Below, one piece after another: positions 5,609 through 10,882 of a stretch of DNA of 10,882 bases. The stretch covers positions 1 through 10,882 of the forward strand of contig RKSI01000181.1 in assembly GCA_007570905.1 (NCBI GenBank), written 5' to 3'. A program made the position numbers and the translations under genes. Each line of letters begins with the position of its first letter. The stretch's first letter is position 1. Source of the stretch: Gammaproteobacteria bacterium (GTDB lineage: Bacteria > Pseudomonadota > Gammaproteobacteria > Poriferisulfidales > Oxydemutatoraceae). A model generated the notes under the pieces. That model did no database searches, had not been told where the DNA came from, and saw only the letters and a list, made by a program, of their open reading frames with translations.

Positions 5609-6340
5609 TTACAGGCATTCGTCGGGGAAATCGGCGTTGCAATACACATTTTGCACATCGTCGAGGGCGTCGAGATCGTCCAGCAGGCGCAGCAGTTTGT
5701 CGGCGTCGCCGCGCGCCGGCGACACAAAACTTGCGGGCGTCATCTCGACGCCGCTGTCGTGCGGCGCGAGGCCGACGCGCTGCAACGCCTCGCGCGCATC
5801 AAACAGGCGTTTCGGGTCCAGCGTCAGCCGCAGGCCGCCGGCGTCCGACTCGGCGTCCTCGACGCCGGCCTCGATGCCGGCTTCAATGATGGCGTCCTCG
5901 TCGCAGCCGGGCGGCCACGACAGCACGCCCTTCTGCTCGAACAACCACGCGACGGAACCGGCGGTGCCGAGGTTGCCGCCGTGACGCCCGAAGGTGTGGC
6001 GGACTTCGGCGACGGTGCGGTTGCGGTTGTCGGTGGCGCACTCGACGAGCACCGCGGCGCCGCCGGCGCCGTAGCCCTCGTAGGTGATGTTTTCATAGAC
6101 CGCGCCCTCAATCTCGCCGGTGCCGCGCTGAATCGAGCGGCGCACATTGTCCTTGCCGATGTTGGCGGCGACGGCCTTGTCAATGGCGAGGCGCAGGCGC
6201 GGGTTGGCGGCGGGGTCGCCGCCGCCGAGGCGCGCGGCGACGGTGATTTCGCGTATCAGTTTGGTGAACAACTTGCCGCGTTTGGCGTCCTGCGCCTTCT
6301 TGCGGTGCTGTATGTTCGCCCACTTGCTATGCCCGGCCAT
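5609..6340 (-). CDS. yebC: YebC/PmpR family translation/transcription regulator
   Basis: 243 residues, the usual length of about 245. It begins with the hallmark MAGHSKWANIQHRKKAQDAK and then has GKLFTKLIREI, NITYEGYGAGGAAVLVECAT and TDNRNRTVAEVR, all typical of this three-domain family. Members are cytoplasmic; they have been described both as DNA-binding regulators and as ribosome-associated factors that ease translation of proline-rich stretches. The ATG at 6340 overlaps the nudB 3' end by 14 nt in another frame, so the two are probably cotranscribed. The conserved neighbour ruvC is displaced by the precursor-peptide gene. Confidence 0.96.
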   Translation of the reverse strand: MAGHSKWANIQHRKKAQDAKRGKLFTKLIREITVAARLGGGDPAANPRLRLAIDKAVAANIGKDNVRRSIQRGTGEIEGAVYENITYEGYGAGGAAVLVECATDNRNRTVAEVRHTFGRHGGNLGTAGSVAWLFEQKGVLSWPPGCDEDAIIEAGIEAGVEDAESDAGGLRLTLDPKRLFDAREALQRVGLAPHDSGVEMTPASFVSPARGDADKLLRLLDDLDALDDVQNVYCNADFPDECL

Positions 6341-6788
6341 CGCCCGCCCCGCCGCGCCGTTGGCCGGCCCAGCGCTCTATCGCCGCCCGGTTTGTGTGCG
6401 AACCGACCATCGCCGCGGCGCGCGCGGCGTCGAGCCACCGGTACTCGCCGTGCTCGCGTTCGTCAAGGCGCACCTCGCACGGGCGCTCCAGTTCCAGCCG
6501 GAAGACATGTTCGGTGTTTTCAATGACGCCGGGCGCGTAGCGGTGGCGCCACAGCGGGTACAGCAGGTAGCGGTTGACGGTGTCGCAGTCCGTCAGGCCG
6601 GCTCCGGCCAGGCCGGTCTCCTCGCGCAGTTCGCGCAGCGCGCAGGGGAGCGGCTGCTCGCCCCACTCGAGGCTGCCGGCCACCGACTGCCAGAAGTAGG
6701 CGGGCTTTTTGCGCCGCAGCAGCAGCACTTCGCCGGATTTCGCGTACACCAGGACCAGCACGGATTCGGGGCGCTTGCGGCGCGTCAT
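6327..6788 (-). CDS. nudB: NudB, dihydroneopterin triphosphate diphosphatase (Nudix hydrolase)
   Basis: 153 residues, matching NudB at about 150. NudB removes diphosphate from dihydroneopterin triphosphate, an early folate step. The complete Nudix box GX5EX7REUXEEXGU is present at 38-60 (G38, E44, R52-E53, E56-E57, G59). NudB-like features outside the box are the N-terminal RPESVLVLVYA, FWQSVAGSLEWGE, WRHRYAPGVIENTEHVF and YRWLDAARAAAM followed by SHTNRAAIE. These set it apart from generic Nudix enzymes. In many gammaproteobacteria nudB lies between aspS and yebC. Here tRNA-Ser and two glycosyltransferases come between aspS and nudB. The ATG at 6788 has only a weak ribosome site. Confidence 0.92.
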   Translation of the reverse strand: MTRRKRPESVLVLVYAKSGEVLLLRRKKPAYFWQSVAGSLEWGEQPLPCALRELREETGLAGAGLTDCDTVNRYLLYPLWRHRYAPGVIENTEHVFRLELERPCEVRLDEREHGEYRWLDAARAAAMVGSHTNRAAIERWAGQRRGGAGDGRA

Positions 6789-6829
6789 CGCCGGCGCCGG
6801 TGGAAAAAATTGTGCATCGCGCTATTGTC

Positions 6830-6872
6830 AAAAAAACGCGGCGCCAATGCAACCGCGCGGCCCGCGCGGGCC
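6830..6872 (-). terminator. probable intrinsic terminator after tRNA-Ser
   Basis: Downstream of the tRNA on the minus strand is a perfect 16-bp palindrome (6858-6873). A 5-bp stem CGCGG/CCGCG follows (arms 6853-6857 and 6837-6841), running straight into seven T residues (6830-6836). The T run is the clearest in the window. The stem next to it is short with an 11-nt loop, so strength is uncertain. TTGACA overlaps the T run at 6826-6831 but has no matching -10. Confidence 0.5.
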
Positions 6873-6893
6873 GGGCGGCGGCGCGGGGAGCGG

Positions 6894-6979
6894 CGGAGAG
6901 GGAGGGATTCGAACCCCCGGACCGCAAAACGGTCAACGGTTTTCAAGACCGCCGCCTTCAACCACTCAGCCACCTCTCC
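6894..6979 (-). tRNA. tRNA-Ser (anticodon UGA)
   Basis: A class II tRNA. The acceptor arms GGAGAGG (6979-6973) and CCTCTCC (6901-6895) pair fully, with discriminator G at 6894. The D-arm region is GGCTGAGTGGTTGAAGGC. The anticodon loop is CTTGAAA with TGA at 6943-6945. A long variable arm has a GACCG/CGGTC stem with a TTTTG loop, as expected for serine. The T loop is TTCGAAT. The discriminator is followed by CCG, so a full CCA end is not encoded. It reads UCA (and by wobble other UCN) codons. Confidence 0.97.
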
Positions 6980-7033
6980 GGTCTTCGCCCGGAAACGGCC
7001 GCTTCCGGTATGGTGCGGGCGGGGCGAAGGGTT

Positions 7034-7039
7034 TATACT
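7034..7039 (+). promoter_or_regulatory. possible -10 for the plus-strand glycosyltransferase
   Basis: TATACT lies 23 nt before the start codon in the 83-nt divergent gap between tRNA-Ser and the glycosyltransferase. The overlapping minus-strand TATAAA (7032-7037) could equally serve the tRNA. No good -35 is seen for either direction. Confidence 0.25.
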
Positions 7040-7062
7040 CTGCAACCCCGACTCCGCCCGCA

Positions 7063-7917
7063 ATGAAGTTCTCCATCATTATACCCACTTGCGACCGTTA
7101 CCCGATTGTCGGCGAACTCATCGCCTCAATCAACGACCTCGACTACCGGGAACCTTTTGAAACCGTCATCGCGGATCAATCGCAGCCCAAGCAGGAAATC
7201 ACCCCGCCGCGCCGCGGCGGTTACCGCTACCTGCCGATGGAGCGCAGGGGCGGCGCGGCGGCGCGCAACCACGCGGCGCGCAACGCACAGGGGGATTACC
7301 TGCTGTTTGTGGATGACGACGCGACGCTGGAGAAGGACAGCCTTTCCATTGCCGACGAACTCACCCGGCGCCACCCCGGCCACGCCTGCATCTGCGGCAT
7401 GATGGCGCTGCAGGGCGGCAAGCGGCCTTATTCAAGGTATATGGGCGCGACGGAAAGGCCGGTCACCTTCCGCTACTTTGATTGCTGCCTGCTGGCGTCC
7501 ATGATTGTCCGGCGCAAGGACATGCTGGAAGTGGGGCTGCTTGACGAACAACTTGGGGTCGGCGCCAAATACGGCGGCAGCGAAGACAGCGACCTGGTGC
7601 TGCAACTGCTGAAACGAAACAAACAGGTTCTTTACAGCCCGGATTTGCGCGTGCGCCACCCGGATGTGGACGCCCGCAAGGCGCCGCTCAAGCAATGGGC
7701 GCGCAAGCACTATGCCTACGGCGTCGGGCGCGGCGCGATGCTCAGGAAACACTGGCCTGCAAAGCCGTGGTGGGCGCTGTATTATTCCACGCTGTCGCTG
7801 CTGCGCCCGATGGCGGGGCTGGTCGCGGAATTGCTGCGGCTCAGGCCGAGAAGCGCGCTGCGTTACGCGGCGGCCATTGCCGGCAGAATCAAGGGGTTTA
7901 TTTCCTATAAGCCCTGA
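7063..7917 (+). CDS. family 2 glycosyltransferase (GT-A fold)
   Basis: 284 residues; the only plus-strand gene. It probably transfers a sugar from a nucleotide-sugar in the cytoplasm to a surface glycan such as O-antigen or capsule. The GT2 start MKFSIIIPTCDR is present, then ADQSQ, a GAAARNHAARNAQGDYLLFVDDD stretch in which DDD (84-86) is the metal-binding DxD-type motif, and GGSEDSDLVLQLL (E175-D178), the catalytic-base region. The C-terminal part with HYAYGVGRGAML and a hydrophobic, basic tail suggests membrane association. No clear Shine-Dalgarno precedes the ATG. The ATG is chosen because the GT2 fold begins there; the frame is open further upstream across the tRNA. Its stop lies 6 nt from the stop of the convergent second glycosyltransferase. 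Acceptor and sugar cannot be told from sequence. Confidence 0.88.
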   Translation: MKFSIIIPTCDRYPIVGELIASINDLDYREPFETVIADQSQPKQEITPPRRGGYRYLPMERRGGAAARNHAARNAQGDYLLFVDDDATLEKDSLSIADELTRRHPGHACICGMMALQGGKRPYSRYMGATERPVTFRYFDCCLLASMIVRRKDMLEVGLLDEQLGVGAKYGGSEDSDLVLQLLKRNKQVLYSPDLRVRHPDVDARKAPLKQWARKHYAYGVGRGAMLRKHWPAKPWWALYYSTLSLLRPMAGLVAELLRLRPRSALRYAAAIAGRIKGFISYKP

Positions 7918-7923
7918 TAGCGG

Positions 7924-9036
7924 CTACCCCCCCCCCCGGAGGACGGGCACTTGCCGAAACAGGAATTCGGCGATGTTTTCCAGTCGAAACACCAGCGCAT
8001 CGGGGAACCAGCGCGGGAACATCATCAGGCACCAGGAGCGCAATCCGAGCCTGCCGCTGTACGCCAGTTGCCTGTGGAAATACCTCGCCCGGTCAAGTCC
8101 GCGGGTATAGGCAATCTCGACAACCACCCGGTTCAGAAAAACGGCAAGGGCCGAGCGCACCGACTCGCGCGACTTCTCCGGCAGATGTTCCAGCCGCGCA
8201 ATCAATTCATTCGACAGCCGCGCGGCCTCGTCCATGTCCGCGGTGCTTTCCTCATCGCGCCGCAGCAAATTGAGGAAAACGCCGCCGGTGACGGCGACAT
8301 CCGGCCATTCATCGGCGATGTTTTTCTCGACGAGGTCGGCGATGTCCAGCATCTGCCGGTCGCGCCGGCTGCGGCAGACGCCGCCGCGGTGATCGCGCCA
8401 CGCCACCAGGTGGTCGTCGAGCACGGCGCAGGCGTGGCGCCTGGCGATGCGCCCCCACAACGCAAAGTCTTCGGCGCATGAATACCGCGCGTCGTATTGA
8501 AAACCGCCGGCGCGCAGGCGGCCAAGGTCCAGGAACGCGCTGGAATGGACGAACGGCGTCGAAAAGCAGCAGAACCGGCGGAAATCGTCCGGCTCCTGAA
8601 TCGGAACATCCCACTTCTTGACCAGGCGGCCACGCCGGTTGACGATGAAGGAGTTGCTGCCGCACAGAATGTATTGCGGGTGGGCGCGCATGAAATCATA
8701 CTGCCGTCGCAGGCGTTCGGGAAAACTGATGTCGTCGCAGTCCATGCGCGCGAGGTAGGCGCCGCGCGCCAGATCCAGGCCCTCGTTCAGCGTCGCGACC
8801 AGCCCCCTGTTCTCCCTGGAAACAACGCGGATGCGCCGGTCGCGCTCCGCGTATTCCTCGATCACCGCCGGCGAGTCGTCGGTAGAGCCGTCGTCTATGA
8901 CGAGCAACTCGAAGTCCGTGAAAGTCTGGCCGAGGATGGATTCCACCGCCTCGCCGATGAAACGCCCGCCGTTGAACACCGGCATCAGCACGGTGACCGC
9001 CGGAGCGGCGCCGGGCGCTGCGCTGCCTGCGTCCAT
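7924..9036 (-). CDS. family 2 glycosyltransferase (GT-A fold)
   Basis: 370 residues. GT2 signatures are VTVLMPVFNGGRFIGEAVES (14-33), ELLVIDDGSTDDS (nucleotide-binding, about 43-55), ENRGLVATLNEGLDLARG, the DxD-type MDCDD (98-102) and the catalytic-base region CAEDFALWGR (about 187-196). The C-terminal third is helical and not recognised. It starts 1 nt after the aspS stop with no ribosome site of its own, so it is probably translated by coupling to aspS. The 3' end runs through an 11-base G tract (7927-7937, C on the plus strand) giving Gly-Gly-Gly before TAG. It likely acts on a surface polysaccharide; the substrate is unknown. It is only generally similar to the plus-strand GT2, so the two are not an obvious recent duplication. 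Confidence 0.9.
   Translation of the reverse strand: MDAGSAAPGAAPAVTVLMPVFNGGRFIGEAVESILGQTFTDFELLVIDDGSTDDSPAVIEEYAERDRRIRVVSRENRGLVATLNEGLDLARGAYLARMDCDDISFPERLRRQYDFMRAHPQYILCGSNSFIVNRRGRLVKKWDVPIQEPDDFRRFCCFSTPFVHSSAFLDLGRLRAGGFQYDARYSCAEDFALWGRIARRHACAVLDDHLVAWRDHRGGVCRSRRDRQMLDIADLVEKNIADEWPDVAVTGGVFLNLLRRDEESTADMDEAARLSNELIARLEHLPEKSRESVRSALAVFLNRVVVEIAYTRGLDRARYFHRQLAYSGRLGLRSWCLMMFPRWFPDALVFRLENIAEFLFRQVPVLRGGG
7927..7937. repeat. 11-base C/G homopolymer at the 3' end of a glycosyltransferase gene
   Basis: Eleven consecutive C on the plus strand encode the final Arg-Gly-Gly-Gly of the minus-strand glycosyltransferase. A tract of this length is prone to slippage and to sequencing error. 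Loss of one base would replace the stop with six further residues (SRYQGL) and gain of one with nine (VAAIRAYRK), reading into the convergent gene. Confidence 0.85.
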
Positions 9037-9037
9037 G

Positions 9038-10807
9038 TCAGGTTTGCCGGTCGAGTTTCAGGTGCAACTCGCCTAACTGCGCCGGCGCCGCCGGCGACGG
9101 CGCCCCGGTCAGCGGGCACGAGGCGGTCTGCGTTTTCGGGAAAGCCATCACATCGCGGATGGAGTCGCCGCCGGTCATCAGCATCACCATCCGGTCAAAG
9201 CCGAAGGCGATGCCGCCGTGCGGCGGGCAGCCGTATTCCAGCGCGCGCAGGAAAAACCCGAACTTTTCCCCGGCCTCGCGCCGCGTGATGCCCAGCACCT
9301 CAAAAACGGCCTGCTGCATTTCGCGTTTGTGAATGCGGATGGAGCCGCCGCCCAACTCGACGCCGTTGACAACCACATCATATGCGCGCGACAAACAGCC
9401 GCCCGGGTCGTTCAGCAACTGCGCCGGGTCGTCGCTGCGCGGCGCCGTGAACGGGTGATGCGGCGACAGCCAGCGCCGCTCGCGCCGGTCCCACTCAAAC
9501 ATCGGGAAATCCACGACCCACACGGGCCGCCAGCCCGCCGCCGCCATGCCGAGGTCAAGGCCAACGCGCACGCGCAGCGCCGCCAGCGAATCGTTGACGA
9601 TGCCGCGCCGCCCGGCGCCGAAGAACAGCAGGTCGCCTTCGGCGGCGCCGGTCTTCTCCATCAGGCCGGCGATGACATCGTCGGGCAGAAACTTCAGAAT
9701 CGGCGACTGCAATCCGTCGCGCCCGCGCGCCGGTTCCGCGCACTTGATCCAGGCAAGCCCTTTGGCGCCGTAGCGCCCGACATAGCCGGTGTAGTCGTCA
9801 ATCTCCTTGCGCGTCAGGCGCGCGCCGCCCGGCACGCGCAGCGCCGCGACCCGCCCGTCAGGGTCGTTGGCGGGGCCTGCGAACACCTTGAATTCAACGC
9901 CGGCCATCAGCGCGGTCAGTTCGGTCAACTCCAGCGGAATACGCAAATCGGGGCGGTCGGTGCCGTAGCGCGCCAGCGCCTCGGCGCAGGTGATGCGCGG
10001 AAAAGGGTCGGGCAATTCGGCGCCGAGTATTTTGCTGAACAACCGCCGCAGCATCTCCTCCATCAGCGCGGTAATGCCGGCCTCGTCCATGAACGAGGTC
10101 TCGATGTCCAGTTGCGTGAACTCCGGCTGGCGGTCGGCGCGCAGGTCTTCGTCGCGGAAGCACCGCGTAATCTGGTAGTAGCGGTCGAGGCCGCCCATCA
10201 TCAGCAACTGCTTGAACAACTGCGGCGACTGCGGCAGCGCGAAGAACGCATGCGGCTGCGTGCGGCTCGGCACCAGGTAATCGCGCGCGCCTTCGGGCGT
10301 GGCGCGCGTCAGCATCGGCGTCTCGGTCTCGATAAAGCCGTTGGCGTCGAGAAATTCGCGCAGCGCGCGGGCGACGGCGGCGCGCGTCGTCAGGCGCGAC
10401 AGCATCCGCGGCTTGCGCAGGTCAACATAGCGGTAGCGCAGCCGAATCTCCTCATGAACATCGTCCTCGTCCATCTGAAACGGCGGCGTCGCCGACTCGT
10501 TCAGCACTTCCATCTCCTCGCACACAACCTCGACCTGCCCGGTGGCGAGATCCGGGTTGGCGGTCTCTTCCGGGCGCAGGCGCACCTGTCCGGCGACTTT
10601 CAGCACGAACTCGTTGCGCACGCGCTCGGCCAGCGCAAACACCTGCGGGCGTTCCGGGTCGGCGACGACTTGCAGCAACCCGGCGCGGTCGCGCAAGTCA
10701 ATGAAGATGACGCCGCCGTGGTCGCGGCGGCGGTTGGCCCAGCCGCAGACAACCACGCGCCGCCCGACGAGCGCCTCGTCCACCTCGCCGCAATAATGGG
10801 TTCGCAT
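9038..10807 (-). CDS. aspS: Aspartyl-tRNA synthetase, probably non-discriminating (AspRS/AsxRS)
   Basis: 589 residues, full length for bacterial AspRS. It is a class II synthetase: N-terminal OB-fold anticodon-binding domain (MRTHYCGEV... CGWANRRRDHGGVIF), motif 1 around FLDANGFIETETPMLTRATP, motif 2 FRDED...QPEFTQLDIE (about 217-236), a bacterial GAD insertion domain, and motif 3 in GGIAFGFDRMVML near the C terminus. The ATG at 10807 is preferred because MRTHYCG aligns with other bacterial AspRS; a TTG at 10813 in frame would add two residues. In RRRDHGG the His (residue 30) replaces the Leu of discriminating enzymes such as that of E. coli. His here is known from the non-discriminating Pseudomonas aeruginosa enzyme, which also charges tRNA-Asn. 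The next gene begins 1 nt after the stop. Confidence 0.97.
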   Translation of the reverse strand: MRTHYCGEVDEALVGRRVVVCGWANRRRDHGGVIFIDLRDRAGLLQVVADPERPQVFALAERVRNEFVLKVAGQVRLRPEETANPDLATGQVEVVCEEMEVLNESATPPFQMDEDDVHEEIRLRYRYVDLRKPRMLSRLTTRAAVARALREFLDANGFIETETPMLTRATPEGARDYLVPSRTQPHAFFALPQSPQLFKQLLMMGGLDRYYQITRCFRDEDLRADRQPEFTQLDIETSFMDEAGITALMEEMLRRLFSKILGAELPDPFPRITCAEALARYGTDRPDLRIPLELTELTALMAGVEFKVFAGPANDPDGRVAALRVPGGARLTRKEIDDYTGYVGRYGAKGLAWIKCAEPARGRDGLQSPILKFLPDDVIAGLMEKTGAAEGDLLFFGAGRRGIVNDSLAALRVRVGLDLGMAAAGWRPVWVVDFPMFEWDRRERRWLSPHHPFTAPRSDDPAQLLNDPGGCLSRAYDVVVNGVELGGGSIRIHKREMQQAVFEVLGITRREAGEKFGFFLRALEYGCPPHGGIAFGFDRMVMLMTGGDSIRDVMAFPKTQTASCPLTGAPSPAAPAQLGELHLKLDRQT

Positions 10808-10830
10808 ATCCAATGAAACGCCGGCGCCGC

Positions 10831-10882
10831 TCAGTCGCCGCCGGACGACGGCTGCGCGCGCCCCGGCTTCGCCCTTTTGTCA
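10831..10882 (-). CDS. possible 3' end of an FmdB-like zinc-ribbon gene (partial)
   Basis: An open frame enters from the window edge and ends at TGA (10831-10833), 23 nt before aspS. The visible tail is DKRAKPGRAQPSSGGD. A low-complexity basic/Ser-Gly tail is common at the C terminus of FmdB-family zinc-ribbon proteins, which often precede aspS in gammaproteobacteria. Only 16 residues are visible, so this rests mainly on expected gene order. Confidence 0.35.
   Translation of the reverse strand, partial: DKRAKPGRAQPSSGGD

Noticed and set aside
5421..5642. N-terminal extension of precursor-peptide gene 2 to 5642
   Set aside because: The extra residues are basic and unlike the paralogue. The ATG at 5420 has a GGAGG site and gives matching lengths (181 versus 177).
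6787..6817. Ten-codon frame (MHNFFHRRRR) ending as ATGA on the nudB start
   Set aside because: The overlap is suggestive of coupling, but there is no ribosome site, and the basic tail follows from local GCG repeats. Conservation would be needed.
6894..6979. tRNA-Ser as an integration site for a mobile island
   Set aside because: No integrase and no repeat of the tRNA 3' end was seen nearby. The glycosyltransferase lies on the 5' side of the tRNA, not the usual 3' attachment side.
9218..10816. Long plus-strand open frame of about 532 codons opposite aspS
   Set aside because: It is the GC-rich antisense of aspS; the product is Arg/Ala/Gln-rich with no family features, while the minus strand encodes a complete AspRS.

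Overview
The window is a GC-rich bacterial chromosome segment. It most resembles a gammaproteobacterium: the block aspS ... yebC - ruvC - ruvA - ruvB - tolQ - tolR - tolA matches, from memory, the order around these genes in Pseudomonas-like genomes. TolQ/R/A, NudB, YebC and the Ruv proteins are all of proteobacterial type. Nearly everything lies on the minus strand; one glycosyltransferase gene is on the plus strand.

Layout, read in the minus-strand direction from the right edge. A possible 3' end of an FmdB-like gene (10831-10882) precedes aspS (9038-10807). A family 2 glycosyltransferase (7924-9036) follows aspS after 1 nt. It converges, 6 nt apart, on a second family 2 glycosyltransferase on the plus strand (7063-7917). 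Then come tRNA-Ser(UGA) (6894-6979), nudB (6327-6788) overlapping yebC (5609-6340), an accessory precursor-peptide gene (4875-5420), ruvC (4228-4740) overlapping ruvA (3650-4231) by ATGA, a second paralogous precursor-peptide gene (2858-3391), ruvB (1706-2746), tolQ (900-1604) overlapping tolR (473-907), and the 5' half of tolA (1-464, cut by the window edge).

Housekeeping roles: AspRS charges tRNA; a histidine in its anticodon-binding domain suggests the non-discriminating type. NudB acts in folate synthesis. YebC is a translation/regulatory factor family. RuvA, RuvB and RuvC resolve Holliday junctions. TolQ, TolR and TolA form the inner-membrane motor of the Tol-Pal envelope system.

The unusual part is a pair of homologous 177- and 181-residue proteins inserted at two junctions of the ruv block. 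Each has an N-terminal region resembling the nitrile-hydratase-like leader peptide (NHLP) family of RiPP/bacteriocin precursors, ending in a double-glycine site (LTEDQIEKITGG, LNEEQMEKISGG). A strongly hydrophobic Gly/Ala-rich, glycine-zipper-like C-terminal region follows. Each gene has a good Shine-Dalgarno and its own upstream region with promoter-like signals and a shared GGATAACCG motif; the one before ruvC has a clear intrinsic terminator. No maturation enzyme or exporter is in the window. The ybgC gene usually found between ruvB and tolQ is absent.
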